A stretch of 64,000 bases of DNA from Butyricimonas paravirosa (GCF_032878955.1 NZ_CP043839.1:1798001-1862000); one strand, 5' to 3'. Counted from the first letter of the stretch, positions 52,246-62,068 are shown. A program made the numbers and translations. The notes: generated by a model not told the origin, from the sequence alone.

Positions 52246-54084
52246 ATGTGTGGTATTGTAGGATACATCGGGCCCAAAGAAGCCTGTCCGATCTTAATTA
52301 ACGGTCTGAAACGCCTGGAATACCGGGGATATGACTCTGCCGGAATCGCGTTGATCCATAATAATAACATCCAAGTTTACAAGTGCAAGGGAAGGGTGCA
52401 AGACCTAGAACAGCACATGGAACTGGAAGATACCAGCGCAACGATCGGTATGGGACATACTCGCTGGGCTACCCACGGGGAACCAAATGACGCAAACGCT
52501 CACCCCCATACTTCTATGAACGGTCTTTTCTCTATCGTCCACAACGGAATTATCGAGAATCACGCTTTATTAAAGGAAAAATTACAGGCCAGAGGCTATT
52601 CATTCCAAAGTGAAACCGACACGGAAGTACTAGCAAACCTGATCGAGTACATTTACACAAAAGGCCAAGTCAACGCAGAGAATGCCGTGCGTCTTGCTTT
52701 GACTAAGGTTATCGGAGCCTACGGACTGGTTGTTCTATGCAAGAACGAACCGGACCAGCTCGTGGTGGCAAGAAAAGGTAGCCCGCTCGTGATCGGTGTG
52801 GGCCAAAGCGAATATTTCGTGGCCTCGGATGCAACGCCCATCGTGGAATACACGAAAAACGTGATCTATTTAAACGATGACGATGTTGCCATTTTGAAGA
52901 GGGACGAAATGATCCTAAAAACGATCAAAAACACCCCTGTTTCATTAAGTATTCAGCAAGTGGACATCGACATCGAAAAAATCGAGAAAGGCGGTTTCCC
53001 ACATTTCATGTTGAAAGAGATTTTTGAACAGGTAAATTCAATATACGACACGATCCGCGGACGCGTAAATGCCGAGGCATCGGAAATCTACCTAGGGGGA
53101 ATCTCCGAGATCATCCCGAAGATGGTCAACGCCCACCGCATTATCATTATCGGTTGCGGTACATCATGGCACGCCGGAACGGTAGGCGAATACATCTTGG
53201 AAGAATTTACCCGAATCCCGGTAGAAGTGGAATACGCGTCGGAATTCAGATACCGGAACCCGATAGTAGATGCCAACGACATTGTTATTGCCATTTCACA
53301 GAGTGGTGAAACGGCCGACACGCTGGCAGCCATCAAGTATGCCAAAGCACACGGAGCCACGGTTATCGGCATCTGTAATGTCGTGGGATCAAGTATCGCC
53401 CGGGAAACCGATGCAGGGGTGTACACTCACGCAGGCCCGGAAATCGGGGTTGCCTCCACGAAAGCATTCACAGCTCAAATATCCGTGTTGGCCATGATGG
53501 CCTTACAGATCGGCCACCGCAAGGGAACATTATCCGACGAACTGTACAAAAAATATATCAACGAACTGTATAACTTACCGGACAAGGTGAAAGCGATTCT
53601 GGAAAAGAATGACAAGATCAAGGAGATCGCGGCCATTTACAAGGACTCCACGAACGCCATTTACCTGGGAAGAGGTTGTCAATTCCCGGTTGCCCTGGAA
53701 GGTGCGTTGAAACTGAAAGAGATTTCTTACATTCACGCGGAAGGTTACCCGGCAGCGGAAATGAAACACGGCCCGATCGCTTTGATCGACGAGAATATGC
53801 CGGTTTTTGCCATCGCCACGAATGACAACTATTACGACAAGATCGTTTCCAACATCAAAGAGATCCAATCCCGGAAAGGACACGTGATCGCTCTTGTCAA
53901 TGATAACGATGCACAAGTGAAAAAACTGGCGGAACACGTGATCGAAATTCCTGAAACACTGGAATATCTTTCCCCACTTCTGAACGTAATTCCATTACAG
54001 CTCATCTCCTATCACATTGCCGTGATGCGAGGCTGTAACGTGGATATGCCGAGGAACTTGGCTAAATCCGTAACGGTAGAATAA
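52246..54084 (+). CDS. glmS: Glutamine--fructose-6-phosphate aminotransferase (isomerizing)
   Basis: A 612-residue GlmS that makes glucosamine 6-phosphate for peptidoglycan and lipid A. The N-terminal Ntn glutaminase starts at Cys2 (MCGIVGYIG), with GHTRWATHG and HNGIIENH. The two SIS domains (about 290-430 and 460-600) contain GCGTSWHAG, SQSGETADT and AEGYPAAEMKHGPIAL, ending in LAKSVTVE. No glmS ribozyme-like structure is evident in the 70-bp leader. Secure. Confidence 0.97.
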   Translation: MCGIVGYIGPKEACPILINGLKRLEYRGYDSAGIALIHNNNIQVYKCKGRVQDLEQHMELEDTSATIGMGHTRWATHGEPNDANAHPHTSMNGLFSIVHNGIIENHALLKEKLQARGYSFQSETDTEVLANLIEYIYTKGQVNAENAVRLALTKVIGAYGLVVLCKNEPDQLVVARKGSPLVIGVGQSEYFVASDATPIVEYTKNVIYLNDDDVAILKRDEMILKTIKNTPVSLSIQQVDIDIEKIEKGGFPHFMLKEIFEQVNSIYDTIRGRVNAEASEIYLGGISEIIPKMVNAHRIIIIGCGTSWHAGTVGEYILEEFTRIPVEVEYASEFRYRNPIVDANDIVIAISQSGETADTLAAIKYAKAHGATVIGICNVVGSSIARETDAGVYTHAGPEIGVASTKAFTAQISVLAMMALQIGHRKGTLSDELYKKYINELYNLPDKVKAILEKNDKIKEIAAIYKDSTNAIYLGRGCQFPVALEGALKLKEISYIHAEGYPAAEMKHGPIALIDENMPVFAIATNDNYYDKIVSNIKEIQSRKGHVIALVNDNDAQVKKLAEHVIEIPETLEYLSPLLNVIPLQLISYHIAVMRGCNVDMPRNLAKSVTVE

Positions 54085-54089
54085 AGACT

Positions 54090-54118
54090 AAAAAAGGTGG
54101 GAAAATCCCACCTTTTTT
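54090..54118. terminator. Bidirectional terminator between glmS and galE
   Basis: AAAAAAGGTGGGA (54090-54102) and TCCCACCTTTTTT (54106-54118): a 13-bp stem with A and T runs serving both converging genes. Confidence 0.92.
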
Positions 54119-55133
54119 ACTTATCCAATGCTTTCTGCCATTTCCAAGCATTTGCCAGAGTCTCCTCGATCGGTGTGACAGCCTTCCATCCCAGCTCGTT
54201 ATTGGCCAACGTCGTATCAGCCCAAACCTTCTCGATATCCCCGGCACGGCGTCCCACGACCTTGTAATTCACTTTTACCCCGGTTGCCCGTTCAAAAGCG
54301 TGAATAATTTCCAGCACGGAAAGTGCCTTTCCCGTACCGATATTGAAAAACTCGTAATTCTTCTTATTCTTCCCTTCCAACAACCGACGGATAGCTACCA
54401 CGTGCGCCTGGGCCAGATCCACCACGTCAATATAATCGCGTAACGGAGAACCATCCGGCGTGTTGTAATCGTCACCGAACACGCTCAATTGCTCACGAAT
54501 CCCGATAGCCGTCTGCGTCAAATAAGGAATCAAATTATTAGGTACTCCATTGGGCAACTCCCCGATAAACGCTGTCGGGTGGGCCCCGATCGGGTTAAAA
54601 TAGCGCAATGCCAGAGCTTTCATGTCAGGTTCCACCCGCATCAGATCCCGAATAATATCTTCACTCATCACCTTCGTGTTCCCGTAAGGAGATTCAGCCT
54701 CATGACGAGGTGTTTTTTCCGTTACCGGTAACACATCGGCCTGCCCGTACACCGTACAAGAAGAGGAAAACACCAGATTCGGCACCTTAAATTCCCGCAT
54801 ACAAGTCAACACATTCATCAAAGAGTTCAAATTATTGAAATAGTACTCCAAAGGCTTGTTCACCGACTCACCCACGGCCTTCAAAGCGGCAAAATGAATC
54901 ACGGCCCGTATATCCGAATGGCGGGCAAAGAAATCCCGTGTAACCTCCCCATCAGTAAGGTCTATCTCTTCAAACTCGGGACGTATCCCCGTGATCTTTT
55001 CTATCCCGTCCAGCACGTCCAGACTCGAATTCACGAGATTGTCAGCAATAATTACATCATAACCATTTTTCTGAAGTTCGACCACCGTGTGGGAACCTAT
55101 ATACCCTGTACCTCCTGTCACAAAAATTTTCAT
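54117..55133 (-). CDS. galE: UDP-glucose 4-epimerase
   Basis: A 338-residue extended SDR that interconverts UDP-glucose and UDP-galactose. VTGGTGYIGSHTVVEL is the NAD loop at 5-20, VIHFAALKAVGES, catalytic SSSCTVYG and SPYGNTKVMSE (Tyr and Lys), and LRYFNPIGAHPTAFIGE. C-terminal YKVVGRRAGDIEKVWAD is diagnostic for GalE. Monocistronic. Confidence 0.96.
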   Translation of the reverse strand: MKIFVTGGTGYIGSHTVVELQKNGYDVIIADNLVNSSLDVLDGIEKITGIRPEFEEIDLTDGEVTRDFFARHSDIRAVIHFAALKAVGESVNKPLEYYFNNLNSLMNVLTCMREFKVPNLVFSSSCTVYGQADVLPVTEKTPRHEAESPYGNTKVMSEDIIRDLMRVEPDMKALALRYFNPIGAHPTAFIGELPNGVPNNLIPYLTQTAIGIREQLSVFGDDYNTPDGSPLRDYIDVVDLAQAHVVAIRRLLEGKNKKNYEFFNIGTGKALSVLEIIHAFERATGVKVNYKVVGRRAGDIEKVWADTTLANNELGWKAVTPIEETLANAWKWQKALDK

Positions 55134-55226
55134 ACGCCAATAATTTTATCTCAATTTATAACATTCTGAGTGTCTGCAATAGACACAACAAAGTAAATAA
55201 TAATAATCCGAAATGCCTAAAATGAG

Positions 55227-55257
55227 TTTGACAACCTTACGTTTTTTCTTACCTTTG
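55227..55257 (+). promoter_or_regulatory. Promoter placed 5 bp before the HU-CCDC81 gene start
   Basis: -33 TTTG (55227-55230), 19-bp spacer, -7 TACCTTTG (55250-55257). Transcription would begin within a few bases of the ATG at 55262, predicting a leaderless or nearly leaderless mRNA. Confidence 0.75.
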
Positions 55258-55261
55258 TGGC

Positions 55262-55969
55262 ATGAATAAATATGTTGAACACATTGAAGAATTGCTCTAT
55301 CTGCATGATTGCGTGATCGTTCCGGGGCTCGGAGGGTTCATTTGTGACTACACGTCCGCAAACATCAACGAGAAAACGGGGACCATCGTTCCCCCGTCTA
55401 AAAAAGTCGTGTTCAACAAGCACCTAAAACAAAATGACGGCCTTTTGATTGATTGGATCGCACGTAAAGAACAGATCGATTACGAGAAAGCGCAACGACG
55501 TCTGGCTCTATTTTGTGAAGAAATCAAGGTACGCTTGAATCAGAAACAAAAAGTGGACTTCGGAACAATCGGAACCTTCTCGGTTGACCGTCGGTTCAAC
55601 GTTCTCTTCGAATCCAAGAACCACAATTTCCTGCCGGACGTGATCGGTATGGAATCCTTGCCTTTGGCAACTGTCAACGGGAAAAAGGCCCGCAAAACTC
55701 AAGATGAACTGATTAACACCGAATCCGGTAACCTCGTTACCCGTTTATTCAAATTCGGTTTATCGGCAGCCGTCGTAGCCGGAATCGTGGTGATCTCCCA
55801 ACAGGACATATTCCAAGGAGACGGAATGACGAACATGACAAACATGCAACCCTCCCCGGTGAAAAACAAAACAATCATCGTGGAAGACCCTGCCGTGATC
55901 TCTCCGAACTATGACTTCGTGGATTATGATCCGGTTATTGATCTGCCCGGGTTGTCAGTTTCACGATAA
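55262..55969 (+). CDS. HU-CCDC81-type domain protein with one membrane helix, lacking a SPOR domain
   Basis: A 235-residue protein. Residues 1-135 hold the two HU-like CCDC81-bacterial domains (MNKYVEHIEELLYLHDCVIV, LGGFICDYTSA, then VDFGTIGTFSVD). One membrane helix follows (about 164-180, FGLSAAVVAGIVVISQ) and a short outer tail. Related Bacteroidota proteins usually end in a peptidoglycan-binding SPOR domain; here the protein stops after about 55 residues beyond the helix. It overlaps the convergent pssA gene by 35 bp. A link to the divisome or cell wall is known only from the family architecture. Confidence 0.85.
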   Translation: MNKYVEHIEELLYLHDCVIVPGLGGFICDYTSANINEKTGTIVPPSKKVVFNKHLKQNDGLLIDWIARKEQIDYEKAQRRLALFCEEIKVRLNQKQKVDFGTIGTFSVDRRFNVLFESKNHNFLPDVIGMESLPLATVNGKKARKTQDELINTESGNLVTRLFKFGLSAAVVAGIVVISQQDIFQGDGMTNMTNMQPSPVKNKTIIVEDPAVISPNYDFVDYDPVIDLPGLSVSR

Positions 55970-56777
55970 GTACAATCAAATAAGCCGGGAAAACGATTAA
56001 CAACGCTGCCCACTTCAATAACAAGAAGAGTACCACAAGTATTCCCCAGAACCTCCAGTTCCATTTTTTCTTGAAATCATAACAAGAAATCAAGATATAA
56101 ACGGGGATCATACAAGATAACGCTTTCACACCCCAAACAGCAAAACCGATGATCACTGCCCCCAAGAAACAATATAAAAGAGCATTCCCGTTCCACGAAA
56201 AGCTGGTTAACTTCAACGAGAACATCGGGATTTCACTGATCAGCAAAATGGCCAGCACCAAGGCAAAAAGAGCCAACAACCACGGTTTACCCCACATCGC
56301 CATGAAAAACTCTTCCTGATGATAACGGGTAAATACCAACATCACCCAAAACAAAGCGTTCGACGGGGTAGGCAAACCAATAAACGAATGAGTTTGTCGC
56401 ACATCCAGATTGAACTTAGCCAAGCGATAAGCCGAGAAAGCCGGAACCAGAAACGGCACGTACATAAGCGCCCCCTGCCAAGAATTTACCGCGAACAACT
56501 CCCCACCACTATATCCCAAATCACGAATCAGAAAAAAAGCCATCACGGAAGGCATCACCCCGAAACTAACCATGTCGGCCAAGGAATCCAGTTCCTTGCC
56601 CATTTCCGATTTCACGTGCAGCAAGCGAGCGGCAAAACCGTCAAAGAAATCAAATACCATCGCCAGAATCACGAGCCAGGCAGCAAGGTACAGATGCCCG
56701 TGAAAAGCAGCATAAATAGCCACCGTGCCGGACGTAACGTTCATACAGGTAATCAGATTAGGTATATGTTTCTTCAT
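55935..56777 (-). CDS. pssA: CDP-diacylglycerol--serine O-phosphatidyltransferase
   Basis: A 280-residue polytopic membrane enzyme of the CDP-alcohol phosphatidyltransferase family. The signature D43xxD46Gxx-A50R51-x8-G60xxxD64xxxD68 is intact. It makes phosphatidylserine, the precursor of phosphatidylethanolamine. The C-terminal helices (about 225-275) are rather long. Its end overlaps the HU-CCDC81 gene. Confidence 0.94.
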   Translation of the reverse strand: MKKHIPNLITCMNVTSGTVAIYAAFHGHLYLAAWLVILAMVFDFFDGFAARLLHVKSEMGKELDSLADMVSFGVMPSVMAFFLIRDLGYSGGELFAVNSWQGALMYVPFLVPAFSAYRLAKFNLDVRQTHSFIGLPTPSNALFWVMLVFTRYHQEEFFMAMWGKPWLLALFALVLAILLISEIPMFSLKLTSFSWNGNALLYCFLGAVIIGFAVWGVKALSCMIPVYILISCYDFKKKWNWRFWGILVVLFLLLKWAALLIVFPAYLIVLIVKLTTRADQ

Positions 56778-56843
56778 GGTATTACTTTTTATGATCTGAA
56801 CACGAAAATAGTTCTTTTTACGATAGATAAACTACATTTTTAT

Positions 56844-56851
56844 TACTTTTG
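56844..56851 (+). promoter_or_regulatory. Putative -7 box of the GT9 gene
   Basis: TACTTTTG, 20 bp before the ATG; no -33 TTTG found. Confidence 0.45.
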
Positions 56852-56870
56852 TTGCAAATTCGTTTTAGAT

Positions 56871-57890
56871 ATGGCTAAATTTCTCATTATCAGGTTCAGC
56901 TCCATCGGAGACATCATCCAATGCATGAATGCCGTGAACGGCATCAAGAACCATTTCCCCGATGCTGAAATTCACTGGATTGCCCGGAAAGACATGGGGT
57001 CTTTTCTTAACATGGACAAACGCATCGACCGGGTATGGGGATACGATAAGAAAACGGGATTCAAAGGTTTACTACAAATGGCCCATCAACTGAAAGCCGA
57101 GAAATTTGATTATATCTACGACGCTCACAGCAACATTCGCTCCAACATCTTGAAAGCCGTGTTACTCCCGCCCTTTTACCATCTTTTTCCAAGAGGGCCG
57201 CATTATACGCTACGCCACAAGGATCGCTGGAAACGATTCTTGCTTTTTAAACTACGGATAAACAAATTCGACAAACCGTTCCGAGGCATCGTTTCTTACC
57301 AGAAACCACTAGCCACGTGGGGAATTACGAATTTTGAATCCGATTACAGTGATTGGAATTTTCCGGTAGAATACGAGGAACGTTTTCACCGTACGTTTAC
57401 CCCGAAGACCATCACGCTCGTCCCTTCCGCCAACTGGGAAATGAAACGTTGGCCGGTCAGTAACTGGCAGCAAGTGATCCAACTTATGCCCGACTACCGT
57501 TTCATCATTCTGGCTGGCCCGACCGACACGTTCTGCGAAACCATCAAGGCCATCGCACCCGAAAGAGTCAACAACCTGGCAGGAAAAACCAGTCTATTGG
57601 AATCCTGTTACCTCGTGAAACAATCCAACCTCGTGATCAGCGGGGATACCGGATTTCTTCACGCCGCGGACTTGTTCCACACGAAAGCCATCGCCTTGAT
57701 GGGCCCGACGGCCTTCGGCTACCCCACGGGCAAACAAGTCGAAGTCATCGAAGTCGATCTTCCCTGCCGTCCCTGTACCAAAGACGGGCATGGCAAATGC
57801 AAACAATCCATCTGGCAAAAATGTATAGTCGACATTCTCCCAAAACAAGTAGTCAACACAGCCCTAAGAATTTTAAATCTTATGGATTAA
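56871..57890 (+). CDS. Glycosyltransferase family 9 (LPS heptosyltransferase-like)
   Basis: A 339-residue GT-B glycosyltransferase. It begins MAKFLIIRFSSIGDIIQCM, the GT9 opening with the conserved S-x-G-D, and has ILVPSANWEMKRWP, FIILAGPTDTF, and SGDTGFLHAADLFHTKAIALMGPT (nucleotide-sugar site). A C-rich CRPCTKDGHGKC segment is near the end. GT9 enzymes add ADP-heptose or related sugars to the LPS core. The frame is open a further 184 codons upstream, but that is opposite the pssA gene; the chosen ATG gives the family N-terminus. Confidence 0.93.
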   Translation: MAKFLIIRFSSIGDIIQCMNAVNGIKNHFPDAEIHWIARKDMGSFLNMDKRIDRVWGYDKKTGFKGLLQMAHQLKAEKFDYIYDAHSNIRSNILKAVLLPPFYHLFPRGPHYTLRHKDRWKRFLLFKLRINKFDKPFRGIVSYQKPLATWGITNFESDYSDWNFPVEYEERFHRTFTPKTITLVPSANWEMKRWPVSNWQQVIQLMPDYRFIILAGPTDTFCETIKAIAPERVNNLAGKTSLLESCYLVKQSNLVISGDTGFLHAADLFHTKAIALMGPTAFGYPTGKQVEVIEVDLPCRPCTKDGHGKCKQSIWQKCIVDILPKQVVNTALRILNLMD

Positions 57891-57976
57891 ATGATTCAAT
57901 GATTTCCGATTAGGTGATCCCTTTCTATCCTTTTTTTAATCTCCTAATCATTAAATCGTCAATTACTTAATCATTT
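57883..57976. repeat. Inverted pair of GATT-based 7/8-mer arrays between convergent genes
   Basis: Left arm: GATTAAAT, GATTCAAT, GATTTCC, GATTAGGT, GAT (plus). Right arm, read on the minus strand: GATTAAGT, AATTGAC, GATTTAAT, GATTAGGA, GATT. Each arm adjoins the stop codon of one converging gene. It may act as a bidirectional AU-rich terminator hairpin. Confidence 0.65.
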
Positions 57977-60900
57977 CAATTGTCTTGTTTCAGTACCACA
58001 TAAAACGTCGTACCTTCATTCTCCACGCTTTCAAAAGTGATCGAGCCACCCATCGCCTCTATAATCTTGTAGGACATCGCTAAGCCTAGTCCCGTTCCCC
58101 CGGACTTTGTCGTAAAATTAGGCTCGGAAATTCGATCCCGGATACTTTCCGGTATCCCGCAACCGTTATCTTTAACAAGCAATATGATCTTGCCTAACAC
58201 CGTTTTCAGTCGCACCAACACGTGCCCTTCCCGTCCTTCCGGGATACTCTGTTCCGCATTCTTCAACAAATTCACGATTACCCGGTTCACCTGATCCCGA
58301 TCACCATACACGGAAACATTCGGCTCTATATCGCATTCCATGGCATCCACGTTCTCATGGAACAACTTTGCACAGCCGTTTACCAATTCACTCAGGTCGA
58401 ACCACTCGTTATTCGCCTCCTGTAACTTGGCAAAATCAGAGAAAGCCGAGGCAATCGATGCCATATGATCAATCTGTTCGATCAACACGGCCGAAATATC
58501 CTTAAACCGCTGGCGCACTTCCTCCATATCCCCCTTCTGCAACGTGCGCTGCATGAACTGCAAATTCAACTTCATCGGGGTCAACGGGTTTTTGATCTCG
58601 TGAGCAATCTGCCGGGCCATTTCCCGCCAAGCACTCTCCCGTTCCGACTTCGCTAACTTCTTCACGTTCGCCTCCAGTTTATCAACCATCTCGTTATACT
58701 CCTTCACCAGCATACCGATTTCATCCCGCTCGTGGTACACAATCTTCTCGTTCTTTCCCCCCACCCTCATCTGACGCAATTTTTCATTCACCACTTGTAG
58801 CGGTTTCGTGATCCGCTCGGCCACGATACTCGACAGAATAAAGGCAAGCACCATCACGATCATGGCAATATTTACCGCTATAATCACGATCAGCAAAATA
58901 TCCTTGTTCAGTTCCTCCCCACGGGTAAAATACGGGATACTCAACACGTACCTCTCCCCGCTCTCCAACACCAATGGCATATACACGGCCATGTATGTCA
59001 ATTCCACGATTCGTTCATCCTGAACAAAATTAATCTGCTCTTTCTTAACGATCTGCTCAAAGGCCTTCGGATTCAACAACGTCCCATCAAACCCCTTCTC
59101 GAATATCACTGGCCGGGAAGTTGCCACGAGAACCCCTTCCCAGTTATAGATATTAATATCTACCCAAAGCACCTCGGACATATCTTTCAATTTCTTCAAT
59201 ATCTGGGGACACTTCGCGGCATCCACGCAATCATTATGTTCCAGTTCATCCGTTATATACCGCGACAACTCGATCACCTTCGAACTATGCCGACGTTCAA
59301 AACTCTCGGCATTCACGATAATACTCATAATCGTCATGATCAGGAATAATGCACCAATCAACGTGATGATATTTCTTTTGATCCTCAACGTGAGGCTTGT
59401 CTGTCGGAAACTTCCCCATCCCCCGTCAAATCGGAAGAACATCCCGTAAGAAGTCAGGATAGCGCTGACAAAAATGGCGTACAACAAATTCAAGTAGTAA
59501 AGTGCAAACACATCATCCCCCAAACTCACGATACATACCCCATCATTCTCCACGGGAATCACCATGTGCGAGAACCCATCCATATTCATAATCCGGGCAT
59601 GTTCGATCTTTCCGAAACGTTCCAGAGAACGGGGATAACTAAAATCCCCTTTGGAATCCACCAGTATCCCATCCTTGTACTTCGCGTAAGAATAAGGATA
59701 ACGAGCCTCCTTCTCGGCTCCAATCTCCCTAGATAGAATCTGAGCATACCCGATCCCTTCATGCCTGTTTTTCGACTCGAAACGAATATACACGCAACTA
59801 CCACCCCGAGGAGTTGAGAAAGAAAAACGCCCGAGGTACTCAACCACCCCGTCAAAATCTTTTATATAGAAAAATGACGTGTAACCGACACGAGTACCCA
59901 AACTATCAATCAACTTGTCATAATACTCGTCACAACCATACTTCTCGTAAGTAGGAGTCAATAATATCGTGTCCCGAGGATCACATATCATCGCCTTGCA
60001 AGTATAATAAAATCCCGTCATATCCAGCAGCTCGCTTGAAATATAAGCAGACAACAAATCCGTATCCCCCACTTTTACCAGTGAATCTACTTTTTGACTT
60101 TGTTTTATTTCATCATTGACTTCCAATAGCTTATGCTCAAAAATCGGGTCTCTCTCCTTGATAATCTCGTTTGCGAAACTTGCCCTCACCCCTTGTTCAC
60201 GGTGAATCTCGCTACTCTTTGCCAGAAAAATGATGTAAATACAGACCACCACAAGTGCAATCATGAAAATACTCTTTTGGGCATCCTGTTTCATTAGGTA
60301 CACCCCCAGAATAAACAACAAATAAAGCGATAACGGGAAAAGACACTCCAACGGGGACAACGAAAAATTAAAGAAATAACAAAGAGCCGCACAAAAAACA
60401 AGCACTCCAGTTACTCCGAAAAACGCCTGACTGATAGAGAACAAATTCTGGAAATAACGCACAGAACTGTTGATCAACACGATAAATCCCATCCCGGCAA
60501 TAATCAACGTGATAAAAGCCACGATCGACGAGAAATCAACATTAATAAGACGGGCAATATTCAAACTAACCTGCGTACTCTCGATCAGCGTGTTAATCGA
60601 AAAATGTAGCAAATTCGTGTAGAAGAACACGCCTATCACGAATCCCACGAGGAATATATATTTATAACGCACCAAACGAGGCTCGTCATACTTAATTTTC
60701 AGTTTGTTAAAGGTAATAAAGAAATAATGTGCCAGACAGAACATTGTGACAAATAAATCTCCCACCGACACGATAAACCGTCCCCCGATTTGACTGGTAG
60801 TAAAAATAGGCAGAGAATAAAGCACTTGCGGGACCTTGTAATCTACCATCAAGGAACGCAACAGCACGATGAAAAAGAAGAATCCGAACACGTGAAACAA

Positions 60901-61602
60901 TTGCATCCGGAACGACCGGGCCCGATCCAAGGATATTTCGTAAGCATAGAACAGCAGGAGAAGGAACATGATATAAGGAATCAACAGGAAATAAGTGGGC
61001 ACAACATCCCCATGCTCCACCTGACTCTCAATCTTGAACAACGGCCTTCCATCCCGGTTGTACACGAGTTGCCCTCCTTTTTCCCACGTCTCCCGGATAA
61101 CCACCTTACTCGCATCATCCAGATTTTCCCCTAACGACGGGTTAAAATGACTTTTCACGTAATTACTCGAATACGGGTAATCCTCTTTTATAAACAGGAG
61201 TGCGTAATAAACCGTGTCCCCGACGGCATGTTTGCGAACATCAAAATAAAGATTATTAATCTTCACGAAGTCATTTCCCGCTGACAATATCTCGTACAAG
61301 TGGGGCGAACCGACTCTCTCGTTACTCCAGTAAACCAACTTTCCCTCCTTAAAACCAACCAGCACAGACTGTTTACCTTTCCATTCCGGCTTTTGCCGCT
61401 CTGCCTCATGATCCAGTTTCCGCAACTGATCGTCAAGTCGTTTCTCCTCAAATTTCAACCGCTCCTGAAAAAGAAATAATTTCTTATCCACGGACCAATC
61501 GTTCAGAGAATACTCCCACAAAGAGCCCACGACCAAACAAAATATGGCAAGTGACAGTACAAGCCAAAATTTCTTCATGCTTTTCACCCTCGCTTTATTC
61601 AT
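57976..61602 (-). CDS. Large membrane sensor histidine kinase (NtrY-like)
   Basis: A 1208-residue kinase. There is a first membrane helix at about 12-30, an extracytoplasmic domain to about 200, and a cluster of about eight helices (205-480). A second periplasmic domain (about 480-690) is followed by a helix, a further sensor region, a helix near 950, a HAMP linker, and HisKA with H1001 in QIAHEIKNPLTPMK. HATPase_c ends the protein (NLLKNAEQS, KDNGCGI, GGTGLGLAMS). The HEIKNPLTP form is typical of NtrY/WalK-like kinases. No response regulator is adjacent. Overlaps the end of rlmH by 8 bp (ATG within), so it is coupled. Confidence 0.92.
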   Translation of the reverse strand: MNKARVKSMKKFWLVLSLAIFCLVVGSLWEYSLNDWSVDKKLFLFQERLKFEEKRLDDQLRKLDHEAERQKPEWKGKQSVLVGFKEGKLVYWSNERVGSPHLYEILSAGNDFVKINNLYFDVRKHAVGDTVYYALLFIKEDYPYSSNYVKSHFNPSLGENLDDASKVVIRETWEKGGQLVYNRDGRPLFKIESQVEHGDVVPTYFLLIPYIMFLLLLFYAYEISLDRARSFRMQLFHVFGFFFFIVLLRSLMVDYKVPQVLYSLPIFTTSQIGGRFIVSVGDLFVTMFCLAHYFFITFNKLKIKYDEPRLVRYKYIFLVGFVIGVFFYTNLLHFSINTLIESTQVSLNIARLINVDFSSIVAFITLIIAGMGFIVLINSSVRYFQNLFSISQAFFGVTGVLVFCAALCYFFNFSLSPLECLFPLSLYLLFILGVYLMKQDAQKSIFMIALVVVCIYIIFLAKSSEIHREQGVRASFANEIIKERDPIFEHKLLEVNDEIKQSQKVDSLVKVGDTDLLSAYISSELLDMTGFYYTCKAMICDPRDTILLTPTYEKYGCDEYYDKLIDSLGTRVGYTSFFYIKDFDGVVEYLGRFSFSTPRGGSCVYIRFESKNRHEGIGYAQILSREIGAEKEARYPYSYAKYKDGILVDSKGDFSYPRSLERFGKIEHARIMNMDGFSHMVIPVENDGVCIVSLGDDVFALYYLNLLYAIFVSAILTSYGMFFRFDGGWGSFRQTSLTLRIKRNIITLIGALFLIMTIMSIIVNAESFERRHSSKVIELSRYITDELEHNDCVDAAKCPQILKKLKDMSEVLWVDINIYNWEGVLVATSRPVIFEKGFDGTLLNPKAFEQIVKKEQINFVQDERIVELTYMAVYMPLVLESGERYVLSIPYFTRGEELNKDILLIVIIAVNIAMIVMVLAFILSSIVAERITKPLQVVNEKLRQMRVGGKNEKIVYHERDEIGMLVKEYNEMVDKLEANVKKLAKSERESAWREMARQIAHEIKNPLTPMKLNLQFMQRTLQKGDMEEVRQRFKDISAVLIEQIDHMASIASAFSDFAKLQEANNEWFDLSELVNGCAKLFHENVDAMECDIEPNVSVYGDRDQVNRVIVNLLKNAEQSIPEGREGHVLVRLKTVLGKIILLVKDNGCGIPESIRDRISEPNFTTKSGGTGLGLAMSYKIIEAMGGSITFESVENEGTTFYVVLKQDN

Positions 61603-62068
61603 GATGATAAGGTTCTCCTTTCAATATAGTCATAGCCCTATATAATTGTTCCGTGAAGATCATCCTCACCATCTGGTGAGAAAAGGTCATCTTGGATAGT
61701 GATATTTTCATGCTTGCACGTTTATATACTTCTTCCGAAAAACCGTAAGGTCCCCCGATGATAAATACAAGTCGCTTCATACTTGTCAGCATCTTCTGTG
61801 CCAAAAAGTCCGCGAAAGCCTTTGAAGTGTACTCGTTTCCCTTCTCATCCAACAAAATCACATAATCCGCCGCCTCCAACTGCCCCAACAACAATTCTCC
61901 TTCTCGTTCTTTTTGCTGTATCTCGCTCATGTTTTTCGTGTTCCGCACATCCGGGATCACCTTCATCTCGTAAGGGATATAATATTTCAAACGTTTCTCG
62001 TACTCGGCAATCCCCGCCCGTACAAACTCCGCATCTGTCTTTCCTATCACTAACAAACAAACTTTCAC
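61595..62068 (-). CDS. rlmH: 23S rRNA (pseudouridine1915-N3)-methyltransferase
   Basis: A 157-residue SPOUT methyltransferase. KVCLLVIGKTDAEFVRAGIAEYEKRL starts it, IIGGPYGF is the SAM-binding knot, and SKMTFSHQMVRMIFTEQLYRA the conserved end with YRA. The frame continues 15 codons upstream, but a GTG at 62068 gives exactly the family length (157) and the usual start (V/M-K-V-x-L-L-V-I-G-K). A GTG start is therefore favoured. Confidence 0.94.
   Translation of the reverse strand: MKVCLLVIGKTDAEFVRAGIAEYEKRLKYYIPYEMKVIPDVRNTKNMSEIQQKEREGELLLGQLEAADYVILLDEKGNEYTSKAFADFLAQKMLTSMKRLVFIIGGPYGFSEEVYKRASMKISLSKMTFSHQMVRMIFTEQLYRAMTILKGEPYHHE

Noticed and set aside
56319..56870. 184-codon extension of the GT9 frame upstream of 56871
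   Set aside because: It is antisense to pssA; the GT9 N-terminus and a -7 box fall at 56871.
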